This document shows, in pieces, positions 41,001 through 48,879 of a stretch of DNA of 64,000 nucleotides. A program made the position numbers and the translations under genes. The notes beneath the pieces were generated by a model. It saw only the letters and a program-made list of their open reading frames with translations, ran no database searches and had not been told where the DNA came from. How positions within the stretch are numbered: the stretch's first letter is position 1; the number at the start of each line of letters is the position of its first letter. The stretch comes from Taeniopygia guttata. Its lineage: Eukaryota; Chordata; Aves; Passeriformes; Estrildidae. The DNA lies in assembly GCF_048771995.1 (NCBI RefSeq), contig NC_133024.1, positions 87,700,501-87,764,500 on the forward strand, given 5' to 3'.

Positions 41001-42490
41001 CTCTGGGATATTACAGCTTTTCCAAAAAAAGCTCAAGATTACTGACCTCATAGCATATTGTCCATTTAGATAGATTACAGTAGTCCTTACAATCATCTTT
41101 CAGACAAGAGCTTGATTTCACATGATTTAACTTTGGTTTTGCAATATTTAAACTATCATTTTCTGTAACAGAGCTGAAAAATACTACTAAAATATTAAGC
41201 AAATGAGAGCACAGAAACTGGGTAGTATCTGATAACACCTGCAGTTAGGACAGCATTTACTATTATAGGAGGTAGGATGCAACTTACTTCCACTAAAATT
41301 TCTTATTAATACTGTAGTACAACATACCTTCTTGTGAATCTGTTAAAATCTATAAAATGGACTTCCTATCAGCTCCTCTGAATAGCAACTGAGGACAAAA
41401 ATAATTCATCTACACTAATTGAACAATTTTGTAGCAATGTCCACAAACCCAGTCCCTCTAGTCACTAGAGACTATCAATCTCTGAAATTTCACTTGGTAC
41501 CCAACAATTTTTTTTCCTAGGCACTGCAAGATACAATGCAGTGAAGCTTTGATTAAAATAAAACACATTATTAGAATAAAAATAATCACAAAATTTTCTG
41601 CATTAAAAAAACAGTGTGGTTTTGTATAGTTATAATAGTACTAAGTATCAAAAATTTACCATCCCCCTTTTTTTCTCAGCATTCCAACACAGACCTGTGA
41701 AGGAAATCATCATTATTATGCATAACACTTCATTTGTAAATCTCTACTTCAGAGAAATAAAGAGAAGTTATAAAAATTGCAAAAAATTAAAATCCTTAGT
41801 CTCACCTAGGCCTCCAGGGCCAGCCAACAGAAACTCTTGTCTGCCTATTCTTTTCACAATTGGCCGTTTCTCATCACTGCAATAAGGAAATAGGTCCTGG
41901 GAGACGCCAGTATTGTAATTCAAAATTATATACTGTGTAGTAAGGGCAAGGCATAAGTAGTAACCATCTACAGCCACAGCACAGGGTTGTTCTGGAGTAA
42001 ACACTTCCTTCACTATCTGGACTCTGTCTTCAAACACCATGAACATTTGAATGGTCCGACGCTTGACCGAGATAATGCAAACTTCAACGCAGAAAGGATC
42101 CCCACTCACAGGGTTTTCATTCAGTGTGAATGCCACAGCTCCTTTGATCCTAGCACCAGTGGGGACAGGTTCCAAGTTGATCATGTTCACTAGTGTTATT
42201 GTGTTGTCACAAAGCACAAGCAGTCTGGTGAGGGCAGAGGCTGCTTTCAACTCGCTCACAGGCTTCTTCAAACCCAGGTATTTGTGTAGTTGCTTGGTGG
42301 CAGCAAAAGTTATTTTTCCAGCTGTCGATACCTTTTCGTCCAACAGGAAATGATAGATAAAGCAGTCATTGGTTCCAATATAGAGGTTCTTCCCACAACA
42401 CTCAATGCACTCGATGTTAATGTAATTTTTGTCTCCCATTAACATCTCCCGCTCAACAGCAGAAACGAGCTTGAAAGCTTTAACACTCAT
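13853..42490 (-). CDS. TGFBRAP1: TGFBRAP1: TGF-beta receptor-associated protein 1 (CORVET subunit, VPS3-like), 11 coding exons
   Basis: The joined coding exons (high to low coordinate) are 42490-41806, 35023-34829, 33881-33727, 28114-28032, 22407-22066, 20700-20643, 19414-19271, 18285-18139, 16838-16679, 15090-14657 and 14041-13853. They give 2,592 bases, or 863 residues plus stop, against 860 in human. Every junction is GT-AG and all phases agree. Domains: an N-terminal CNH beta-propeller (about residues 24-297), a central Vps39-type region, a clathrin heavy-chain-like alpha-solenoid (about 560-730), and a C-terminal zinc-binding Cys/His cluster (C817, C820, C825, H839, H841, C842). From family knowledge, the protein is the CORVET-specific subunit that tethers early endosomes through Rab5 and also binds TGF-beta receptors and SMAD4. 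I see no frame break. The start is the ATG with A at -3; human has MM here, this copy a single M. Confidence 0.97.
14042..14656 (-). other. TGFBRAP1: TGFBRAP1 intron 11
   Basis: GT-AG intron (GTAGGT donor), phase 0, about 0.6 kb. AT-rich with no recognised repeat or gene. Confidence 0.9.
14657..15090 (-). CDS. TGFBRAP1: TGFBRAP1 coding exon 11
   Basis: 434 bases encoding residues 657-801, from the split Asp codon to HEK. It contains the near-identical block MESAILYGKLEEHEKALHIL and the repeat VALGLAQAENLIY, part of the alpha-solenoid that precedes the zinc motif. The open frame runs on into the upstream intron, but the acceptor ATTTAACAG restores the expected sequence. Confidence 0.97.
15091..16678 (-). 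other. TGFBRAP1: TGFBRAP1 intron 10
   Basis: GT-AG intron (GTAGGT donor), phase 1, about 1.6 kb of AT-rich unique sequence. I see no repeat family or nested gene. Confidence 0.88.
16679..16838 (-). CDS. TGFBRAP1: TGFBRAP1 coding exon 10
   Basis: 160 bases encoding residues 604-657. It begins KEKYHTHLAVLYLE, almost identical to human KEEYHTHLAVLYLE, and ends LLQKSDLYRIHFIL. Between them a linker (SVTTDNCTETTE) is poorly conserved against the human Ala/Gly-rich stretch. No long continuous open frame flags this exon; it was found by reading the minus strand between the donor GTAGGT and the acceptor TCTGTAG. Confidence 0.95.
16839..18138 (-). other. TGFBRAP1: TGFBRAP1 intron 9
   Basis: GT-AG intron (GTGAGT donor), phase 0, about 1.3 kb. 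AT-rich unique sequence. A 62-codon minus-strand frame at 17,659-17,847 has no recognised homology. Confidence 0.88.
18139..18285 (-). CDS. TGFBRAP1: TGFBRAP1 coding exon 9
   Basis: 147 bases, exactly 49 codons, residues 555-603. It starts VGVQIFTKRPLEEQ and continues through NPDDIISCLNKYPKARVKYL to the conserved EHLV. This is the start of the clathrin heavy-chain-like repeat region. Both junctions are phase 0, so the exon is a symmetric cassette that could be skipped in frame. Confidence 0.97.
18286..19270 (-). other. TGFBRAP1: TGFBRAP1 intron 8
   Basis: GT-AG intron (GTTTGT donor), phase 0, about 1.0 kb. It contains a run of A at about 18,389-18,405 and a long T run at about 18,804-18,822, otherwise unique AT-rich sequence. 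Confidence 0.88.
19271..19414 (-). CDS. TGFBRAP1: TGFBRAP1 coding exon 8
   Basis: 144 bases, exactly 48 codons, residues 507-554. It encodes LWVKIVDGDIQDSTRSDLYD and then YIVDFLTFCSDQELVWKYSE, near-identical to human LWVNIVNGDVQDSTRSDLYE. Symmetric phase 0 exon. Confidence 0.97.
19415..20642 (-). other. TGFBRAP1: TGFBRAP1 intron 7
   Basis: GT-AG intron, phase 0, about 1.2 kb. Nothing recognised apart from a short CACACA/CATA-type run near 20,513-20,540. Confidence 0.88.
20643..20700 (-). CDS. TGFBRAP1: TGFBRAP1 coding exon 7 (58 bases)
   Basis: A very short exon encoding K-YFALGLLYHYNGQDAAALQ, residues 487-506, against human YFALGLLYHYNNQDAAAVQ. Acceptor TTTACAG and donor GTTAG fit, and the phases (2 in, 0 out) are needed to join exons 6 and 8. 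Confidence 0.96.
20701..22065 (-). other. TGFBRAP1: TGFBRAP1 intron 6
   Basis: GT-AG intron (GTAAGT donor), phase 2, about 1.4 kb of unique AT-rich sequence. A 129-codon plus-strand frame (20,943-21,332) is antisense and has no recognised homology. Confidence 0.88.
22066..22407 (-). CDS. TGFBRAP1: TGFBRAP1 coding exon 6
   Basis: 342 bases encoding residues 373-487. It opens SGQLDVRELISLYPFLLPTS and includes YADLNQLTQGDQEKMTKCKR and the block LLDLLVSENFCLLTDSAAWL. This is the Vps39-type central domain and the most conserved stretch of the protein in birds and mammals. Donor GTAAGT, acceptor ATTGCAG. Confidence 0.97.
22408..28031 (-). other. TGFBRAP1: TGFBRAP1 intron 5
   Basis: GT-AG intron (GTAATT donor), phase 2, about 5.6 kb. 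I recognise no transposon family. It holds an unusually long antisense open frame (26,444-27,007, 187 codons) with no recognised homology, which I treat as chance. Confidence 0.85.
28032..28114 (-). CDS. TGFBRAP1: TGFBRAP1 coding exon 5 (83 bases)
   Basis: Short exon encoding residues 346-373: VMYKRILQQAGFIQFAQLQF then LEAKELF, near-identical to human. Acceptor TTTTATAG, donor GTAATT. It links the end of the CNH region to the Vps39-type domain. Confidence 0.97.
28115..33726 (-). other. TGFBRAP1: TGFBRAP1 intron 4
   Basis: GT-AG intron (GTTTGT donor), phase 0, about 5.6 kb. Unique AT-rich sequence with homopolymer runs near 28,640 and 30,841, and an 11-bp perfect inverted repeat at 31,663-31,690 (listed separately). 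No gene seen. Confidence 0.85.
31663..31690. repeat. Perfect 11-bp inverted repeat (hairpin)
   Basis: CTATTAGAAAA, a 6-base loop TACCAA, then TTTTCTAATAG, a perfect stem. It lies inside TGFBRAP1 intron 4. It is too short for a microRNA precursor and most likely chance or a tiny palindrome. Confidence 0.8.
33727..33881 (-). CDS. TGFBRAP1: TGFBRAP1 coding exon 4
   Basis: 155 bases encoding residues 294-345: KVIVATNKGVYILVPLPLEK, QIQDLLASHRVEEALVLAKG and ARRNIPKEKFQ. This is the last blade of the CNH propeller and the start of the helical region. The sequence matches human almost residue for residue. Acceptor TGTCCAG, donor GTTTGT. Confidence 0.97.
33882..34828 (-). other. TGFBRAP1: TGFBRAP1 intron 3
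   Basis: GT-AG intron (GTATTA donor), phase 1, about 0.95 kb of AT-rich unique sequence with nothing recognised. Confidence 0.88.
34829..35023 (-). CDS. TGFBRAP1: TGFBRAP1 coding exon 3
   Basis: 195 bases encoding residues 229-294, in the CNH domain: MFATVDGISQRAPVHWSENV, then GAALCFPYVVALDDEFITVH and SMLDQQQKQTLPFKEGHILQ. Phase 1 at both ends, so it is a symmetric exon. Acceptor TTTCTAG, donor GTATTA. Confidence 0.97.
36181..36204 (+). repeat. Poly(A) run
   Basis: About 24 consecutive A inside TGFBRAP1 intron 2. No recognisable retroposon body lies directly upstream. Confidence 0.95.
37000..39000 (-). mobile_element. Old, diverged CR1 LINE 5'-region relic
   Basis: Read on the plus strand, the text follows the reverse complement of the CR1 5' region: 'ATCTGCAAACTTGTTGAAGG', a segment like 'CTGCTGAACTTCACAGGATC', 'GAAGGCATAAAGCACCTCAGTC', 'CCTTCCTCTGCTGCTGATATGC', later 'AATCCATAAACTCTGATCTG' and 'GTAAAGGGTAACCCC'. 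The GC content is higher than in the rest of the intron. Copies of this part of CR1 are rarer than 3' ends. Divergence is heavy and the limits are approximate; the match is from memory of CR1 text. Confidence 0.55.
40800..40850 (+). repeat. 21-bp perfect direct repeat, two copies
   Basis: ATTTTCTTTGGAATTTATATT occurs at 40,800-40,820 and again at 40,830-40,850, with a 9-base spacer. This is a small tandem duplication of a 30-base unit inside TGFBRAP1 intron 2. Confidence 0.9.
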
Positions 42491-42507
42491 TGTGTCTTCT
42501 GGGTGAT
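41806..42507 (-). CDS. TGFBRAP1: TGFBRAP1 exon 2 (first coding exon), CNH domain
   Basis: Coding from ATG at 42,488-42,490 to 41,806; bases 42,491-42,507 are untranslated after acceptor TTTAATTAG. Encodes residues 1-229: MSVKAFKLVSAVEREMLMGD, IECIECCGKNLYIGTNDCFI, GDPFCVEVCIISVKRRTIQM, and QEFLLAGPGGLG at the end. These match the N-terminal CNH propeller of TGFBRAP1, which is thought to contact Rab5 and endosomal membranes. The ATG has A at -3. Donor CCTAG/GTGAG. Confidence 0.97.
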
Positions 42508-44991
42508 CTAATTAAAGAGAAAAAAACACTACTATTTACCTCTGCACATAGAATCAAATATCAGAGATAACAATTTAACAGCCACTGATACAAAAACTTA
42601 ACTATTGCATATTTTAATAGTCTATACTCTATTTCCAACCCAACTACACAAACCAGAGCATGCACATTAATGACCACAGAAATTAATAAAATTGTATGCT
42701 TCTACTTCTAACCTATTCTGAAACGAATTCACAACAGCATCCAGCTAGTCTTAAGTGATGCTTTCTCCACAAGTACCGAGCATATTATTGGCTCTCAGAC
42801 ACTGGCACTACAAGAGGTTATTGCCAGTACCCAGTTACTTATAAACCTGTCATGCACAGGTTTCTATCACCTGTACATGAAAACAGAGTAGCTTCAGGTC
42901 TTAGATTTCCTGAGAGGCTACAAGGCATTTAGTGCTACTAGTTAACATGTCATGTTGCTTTACACTCCACTGTAGGCCTTAATACACAGCCCTTTCACAA
43001 AATATCTCAGGTATATTCCATTAACACATATTTTACATTCCTTAGTCTCCAGCAATCAGAAATGCATAGTTTCCAAGCCAGTTAACTTACACAAGGTATC
43101 ATCCAACTCATAATAAAAGTTGTTGGTTTGGGTCTGTATCTATTTTTTTAAACATATGCAGAGTGCATGGCCCATAAAGCATTCATTAAGTTCGAGATCC
43201 AGTATCATAGAAATTCAGAGTATTTCTGTTCTCCACTACCACAATAATTCCAAATGTCTGTCTTTAAGTGCTAACCAGCACTTCTAATACTTTTCAGCAA
43301 ACTATACCAACTCTTCTCCAACCAAGCACAGTCAAGAGACAGATGCAGTTTATGAAGCAGATAATACTGTTTTAAAAACAATCCATGCAATTGTATTATA
43401 GCTCAGATTTGTGTTATTTTTATAAGAAACCAGCAAGACAACTGTGCTCAACACTCCAAAGAGCAAATGAGAAACTGCTGACCTTGTTTAATCACCTTTT
43501 AATTTGTCATGACTTGTCTGTAATGGTCACTTAGCCACACAGGCACAACATTAAACATCTCACACATACACAATTGCTTCTACTCCACATGTACAGTGGT
43601 GGTACAAAACATCAAATGAAATCTCTGTGGACCAACAGAGAAACCAACATCAACAAAATGCTCCTGTAAACAAAATTGAAACTAAAACAATCAAAACAAA
43701 TTCAGTTTCCCATTACTACATCTAACAAAACCCTTTGTTTTTACACCAGAACACTAAAAACCATGGTCAAAAAATTCTATAACTGAGTTAGAAAAGATGA
43801 GGTACACAACTTGCAGGTAATCATGAAATAAAATTATATAAAACTAAGATTACGGCTAGAATCAAACCACATTACCAAGTAAGTGTTCGTACCAAATACT
43901 TCAGAGTTCATTTTTTCGGTTGTAATCAGAAGTTAAAAATATTTTAGTTTGAGCTTCCATGGCATTTTCAAGTTCCATCCTCACCTGGAGTGTAAATTAG
44001 TGTTATGACCTTCAACAAAAAACCCAAACCAAAACCAAAAAAACAAACAAAAACAACCAACCAAATAAACCCAGGAAGCACTAGAGAAACATCCGAGGGT
44101 AAAATGATAATGCAAGTCAGGCAACACAGCCACCTTCGACATGATCAAAAGAAACACAGCATTTTAACTTAGAGAGGGCTGTCCAAAGGTTGACTGCCAA
44201 AACAACTCCAACAGCTCTTAAAAGTCTGTTTGTAACCTGAAGTGATAAACTACCATCTGCACAGGTCAGGCAGCTTTCTTACAAGAAGTTGCCAAGGATT
44301 TAGTTCATGTTCCTGCAGCCCAAATTAAAAATGTTAATATCTGCCACTGAGAGAAATGCAAAATTTTACTCCTAACCAAGATGAAAAAGTCCAAAAGAGT
44401 TTCCTAAATCAAAGTTCACGAAAATTAAAAGTATGAAAGAAATCTTAACAGATACATGACTCCTGATCAGAAAGAACAATAGATCCATAGTACTACATAA
44501 GTCTGATTACAAAGAAATGAAAACATTGAATAGAATAAAAAAAATATGAGAAAAAGCTTTTAAGAACAAAGAATGCCAACATGCATGACCTGGACATAAC
44601 ATCTTTTTTAGCTTTTATCTTGTTCTCATCTATGAAACCTTAGGGGCCAGTGAGCACTGCAAAGGAACAGGTTCTGCAGAACATGCTGCTCCTCTGAAGT
44701 GCAAGAGGCCACCCCATAGTTATAGGTAGTAATTTTTATACTACATTTAGATGTAAGAAGCCCGGAAAACAAGATAATGGGGATGTTTTCCTGTCAAAGA
44801 AAAATAAAGCAATATTCAAGAAAACAATCAGTCTAGTAGACGCTGATTTTTAAGCGCAATAATAACCCCGCACGCACGCATTTCCTGCAAGAAGTGGGAA
44901 GCAGCTCTCCCCCGCTGCAGTTAGGCAATAACCTTGCATTACATTGTGCTTGCCCTGCCTGGGAGAGCAACACCCTGCCTCCCTCTCTCAC
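42508..44991 (-). other. TGFBRAP1: TGFBRAP1 intron 1 (in the 5' untranslated region)
   Basis: About 2.5 kb between the predicted noncoding first exon and exon 2. Unique AT-rich sequence with an A/C-rich tract at about 44,018-44,068. The 5' boundary depends on the donor chosen for exon 1. Confidence 0.6.
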
Positions 44992-45450
44992 CTGCGTGGG
45001 CTCCAATTAACCCGCGGTACAACTCCCCCGAGCCCGGAGCCCCCGGCAGCCCGGGGATAGCGCTGCCCGTCCCCCCACACACCCCGCGCCCAGCCAGGCC
45101 CGCCGCCGGCCGGCCCCAGCGCGCCCGCCTCCGCCCGCCCGGACACGGAGCCTCTCCCGCCGCCCTCCCCAGCACCTGCCGCCGCTCGGCGGAGCCGGGC
45201 CCGCCGCTCCGAGGCCTCGCGGTGCGGTGCCGGCGGCCGGAGCCGCCTCGGGGCGCGCTGGGATCCGCCGGCGGCGGGCGGGGGGGACGCGCCGCTTCCG
45301 GTGCGGCGCCGGGCCCGCCCCGGCCGCGTCACCGGGCCCGGGCAGCGGCGGGAACGCGTCCGGTCACGTGCGGGAAACCCGCCTGCCCCGGCCGGGAAAC
45401 GCCGGTGCGCCGCGGGAGCGCCGCGGCTTCGCGGCCGGGAGAAGAGAGTA
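44990..45450 (-). promoter_or_regulatory. TGFBRAP1: TGFBRAP1 CpG-island promoter with ETS and E-box motifs
   Basis: A dense C/G and CpG stretch of about 450 bases without a TATA box. On the minus strand CCGGAAGC, an ETS-family core, lies at 45,294-45,301. GTCACGTG, containing the palindromic E-box CACGTG, lies at 45,363-45,370, upstream of the likely start. Such E-boxes serve USF, MYC or MITF/TFE factors. Open frames across the island are compositional artefacts. The island stops abruptly at an AT microsatellite block. Confidence 0.75.
44992..45290 (-). other. TGFBRAP1: Predicted noncoding exon 1 of TGFBRAP1
   Basis: The coding frame begins in exon 2 right after an acceptor, so a noncoding first exon is needed upstream. 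In the CpG island the strongest minus-strand donor is GCAG/GTGAGAG, with its exon base at 44,992. A second candidate GCAG/GTGCTG lies near 45,175. No ATG occurs on the minus strand in this interval, so no upstream open frame would interfere. The 5' limit is a guess based on the promoter motifs. Confidence 0.45.
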
Positions 45451-45454
45451 ATAC

Positions 45455-45487
<33 letters not shown>

Positions 45488-45626
45488 TATTTATATGTAA
45501 GAATTATTTATTTATTTATTGTTTATTTATTTATTTATAATATGAATATTTTTATTTTAATATTTTTATATTTAGGTATTTATTTACTTATATAAGACAG
45601 TCCAAAGCCTTGGGTATACACACACT

Positions 45627-45657
<31 letters not shown>

Positions 45658-46185
45658 CTATATCTATATCTATATCTATATCTATATCTATCTATATCTA
45701 TATCTATATCTATATCTATATCTATATCTATATCTATAATCTATAATCTATATACATATATATATGTGCATATATATGTGTATATATATAAATATGTGTG
45801 TATATATATATGTGTATATATAAATATATGTATGTGTATATATATATATATATATATGGGAGATGCTTTTTTCGGGTTCCCAGAAAGTGCCCTCACTGAA
45901 ATTTGACTTAATAATAGTAATAGTATAAGTCTCATATTTATTATGAGACTTACTGTAGTAAGTAAGTCTCATATATATATTTATATATAATATTTTATAT
46001 ATTATATGTATCATATGTTATAAGAAATGTACTACTATTATCTTATATATTTGTATATATTATAGTACTATAATAATATACATAATAATAGAATAATTAT
46101 AATATATAATAATCTAGTCTGTATTAATAATCTAGATAAATAATATATAAATATATATTTTATATATAAAACTCTCAACTATGAA
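45455..46185. repeat. AT-rich microsatellite block: (TA)n, (TTTA)n, (CA)n, (CTATAT)n
   Basis: Consecutive simple repeats: TA units (45,456-45,478), TTTA-like units (about 45,503-45,540), CA units (about 45,621-45,653), CTATAT units (about 45,655-45,745), then TA/TGTATA text to 45,858 and very AT-rich sequence to 46,185. It contains a 10-bp hairpin TAAGTCTCAT/ATGAGACTTA at 45,926-45,952. It abuts the TGFBRAP1 CpG island. Likely polymorphic and hard to assemble. Frames through it are artefacts. Confidence 0.95.
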
Positions 46186-46910
46186 ATGTTAATAAATTTA
46201 ATTACTTAACAGCAGAATTTCCTTGTTAAAGCTTAGGGCTTGTCATGCCTCAGTGACCTAGGAGGAGGTTAACACAGCTTGGCAAGAAGGGTGTGCTACT
46301 GATAGTGGACACAAAGAATGCAGACTTTGTGGGCCAAAAATACATTTGGCAAAATTCCCAAGATAAGGAAGATACTAACAAAGCCTTCCCATCAACTCTG
46401 CTGGAATCAGTTCCAACTGGATAAAAAGCAATTCCTGAAGGAAGACTGCTATGTTGCTATGTTCACTGACTCATGGCCCAAGAAATACACTGCTCAAGAG
46501 AAGAGGAAGACTGTGCAGGCTAATCAGCATGAGAAATGAGGGAATCATTGACCAATATAAGTCTAATTAATGAAAGAACTATGTAATTTGTAGCCAATGA
46601 ACATTAATGTCTTTGTTTGCTAAAATAGGTAAATGGTAAGTTTTGACGGTCATCATGCTGGCTATGTGGATTTGCTGCTCAGCATATTTTTCTGCACAGA
46701 ACCATAAATAATTCAAATATCTCAATTCTCTGTGTGGATTGGACTCTTGCACACTGGGTGAAAGAAGCTGTTTTGGGACAACACATACAGCTAATGAACA
46801 AAGTAAAGAGGAATGTGTCAGAAATTATGTAAAGCATTTTTTTTTCTAATTGTAAAATCTTAAAAAGAAAAATAATAGAAAATGGTACCTGGTATCATTT
46901 ATTTAAAATT
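46186..46910. other. Unique sequence, possibly an old LTR-like relic
   Basis: This lies between the AT block and an A/C-rich tract. About 46,224-46,783 begins TGTTAAAG, ends GGGACAACA and has an ATAAATA signal near the right end, which is LTR-like. I could not match a family or find a target-site duplication. No gene is recognised. Confidence 0.3.
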
Positions 46911-46919
46911 ACCCTATTG

Positions 46920-47008
46920 TAGTAACAAAAAAAAAAAAACAACAAAAAAACACAAAAAAACCCCAACAAAAAACCCCACAAAAACAAAAAAAAAAAAACC
47001 CAAAAAAC
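46920..47008. repeat. A/C-rich low-complexity tract
   Basis: Roughly 85 bases of A runs broken by C, similar in style to the tract at 6,990-7,132. Confidence 0.9.
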
Positions 47009-48174
47009 TCTACTAAGAAATGCAATAGGATCACTCAACAAATCCATGAAAACAATATAGATCATTAAAATTCTATTATTTTTACAGCAATTGGAAAAGA
47101 AACAGTATATATTTTTATCAGATGCTTGCATTTCATCCCTTTCAGAACTTTATTGTGAGAGGACATGCTTTGGTTAATCAAAGAGGAACTATAATTTTGT
47201 ACAAATGCCTACAAAGTAAATAGTAACAAGAAAATCACAGGGTACTAATTTGGTTAGCAGGGATATGTTTCTGTGAGGCAGAACTTGCAAGGTACTTTAG
47301 GAAGAGGGAGATGATCCATGTAATTTACAAGAAAGTAATTTAATTCATTGAAATAAGCACCAAAATTCAGGCTGAACATTCACCCTAGAAGCTATATTCA
47401 TTTACAAGATTACTTGAGTTCAGTTATTTTGTGACATAATTGGCTGAAGTGAGAAATGAATGAGAAAATGAAAGTAGAACTAGTCTGTAGCTGTGTACCT
47501 CCTGGGCACACAACTATAAAGCTGGGGCTTTGGGCAGCCCCGGTACCCAGCCCATGCTTTCCCCTTGAACGCAACTTCCCTGAAGATAAAAAGCACAAGG
47601 GAACAAATTGTATATACTGCCAGAAGACACTTGTGAGGAAGCCATATAATATAATGTTACTATTTGTACACTTAAATGATTTTTAAATACTGAACATTTG
47701 AATTTATGCCTTTTGAAGTAGGCTCCAAAGTGACATAGTCATGTATCTTCAACTCCTTCCACATGGCTGTACTTTTATTGTGTTACATTGTTGCCTATGC
47801 TTTGCAATTCTGTAAAATGCATCAAGTACCTCAAATTACCTTGTAATTTTATGTTTTAAAAGCTACATGGTTATTTACACATACTTGTAATTCTGTATTC
47901 TGCTTTTAAATACCTAAGCAGGTGACAATCTCCAATGGGCGGGTAGCTATTGTGCTTCGGAATTACAAAGTAACTTTTGTTGTTGCCTATCAAGCAGCAT
48001 TAACCAGTGGGTGTTCCAACTATGGGCAGGACGGAGGCCGTGTTTGATTTCATAGCAAAGTTCTGGCATGCAGCAGCACAAAGCGCTCATACTCTTATGT
48101 GCTGACAGAATGACAATAAAACAGATGTTCTCCTCACCTTATCAGCAACACCTAACTCCCTCAAGGGCAGAGAG
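47009..48174. other. Intergenic DNA between the TGFBRAP1 and C2orf49 promoters
   Basis: AT-rich unique sequence with no recognised gene, RNA or repeat. Confidence 0.6.
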
Positions 48175-48870
48175 GCTTTGCAGAGAAACCTAGAAACATT
48201 AGAGAGCTGTGCAATCACCAGCTGTATGATGCTTAACAAGGGCGAGTGATGGATTCTGCACCTGGGATGGGACAGCCCTGGATGTATGGAGAGACTGGGG
48301 AACAAGAGGCTGGAGAGCAGTGCCATGGAAAGGGACCCAGGGGTCAAAGGCAAGTCGAACATGAGCCAGCAGTGCCCTGGCAGCCAGGAGAGCCAAGCCT
48401 GTCCTGGGGGCATCAGGCACAGCATGGCCAGCCGGGCAAGGGAGGGGATTGTCCTGCTCTGCTTTGTGCTGAGGAGGCCTCACCTCGAGTGCAGGGGGCA
48501 GTTTTGGGTGCCACAGTATAAAAAAAGATATAAAGCTATTAGAAAACATCCAAAGTAGGGACAGGCACTGATCTCTTCTCTTTGGTGATGAGTGTCAGAA
48601 CCCAAAACAATGGCCTGAAGCCGTATCAGGGGAGGCTTAAGTTGGATAGCAGAAAAAAGTTCTTTACCAAAGGGTGGTCAGGTACTGAACAGCCTCCCCA
48701 GGGAAGCAGTCACAGCACCAAGCCTGACAGAGTTCAAGCATTTGGAAAACGCTCTGAGAGAAGGGGTGTAATACTTGGGGCTGTCCTGTGTAGGGACAGG
48801 AGCTGGACTTCGATGATCCTTGTGGGCCTCTTCCAGCTCAGGATATTCTGTGATTCTGCGGGATTCTGTG
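48175..48870 (+). mobile_element. CR1 LINE 3' fragment next to the C2orf49 promoter
   Basis: Clear CR1 text: 'GATTCTGCACCTGGGATGGG', 'AACATGAGCCAGCAGTGCCC', 'GCCTCACCTCGAGTGCAGGG', 'CACAGTATAAAAAAAGATAT', 'TTGGATAGCAG', 'GCACCAAGCCTGACAGAGTTCAAGC', 'TGGACTTCGATGATCCTTGTGGG'. It ends with three ATTCTGTG-like octamers (48,845-48,870). Compared with usual copies it lacks a segment between 'GATATAAAGCTATTAGA' and 'GACAGGCACTGATCTCTTCTC'. The 3' end lies about 270 bases before the C2orf49 start codon. Confidence 0.93.
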
Positions 48871-48879
48871 TGTTTCCCC

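Larger units (their letters stand above)
35024..41805 (-). other. TGFBRAP1: TGFBRAP1 intron 2
   Basis: GT-AG intron (GTGAGA donor), phase 1, about 6.8 kb, the largest in the gene. It contains an A run of about 24 at 36,181-36,204, an old CR1 5'-region relic (about 37.0-39.0 kb), an A run near 40,425-40,441 and a 21-bp direct repeat (40,800-40,850). Confidence 0.87.

Noticed and set aside
44934-45500. Pro/Arg/Ala-rich frames of 166-188 codons over the TGFBRAP1 CpG island
   Set aside because: Compositional artefacts of the island; some end in poly Ile-Tyr from the adjacent TA repeat.
45610-46014. Frames encoding poly Tyr-Ile and similar
   Set aside because: Translation of TA, CA and CTATAT repeats.
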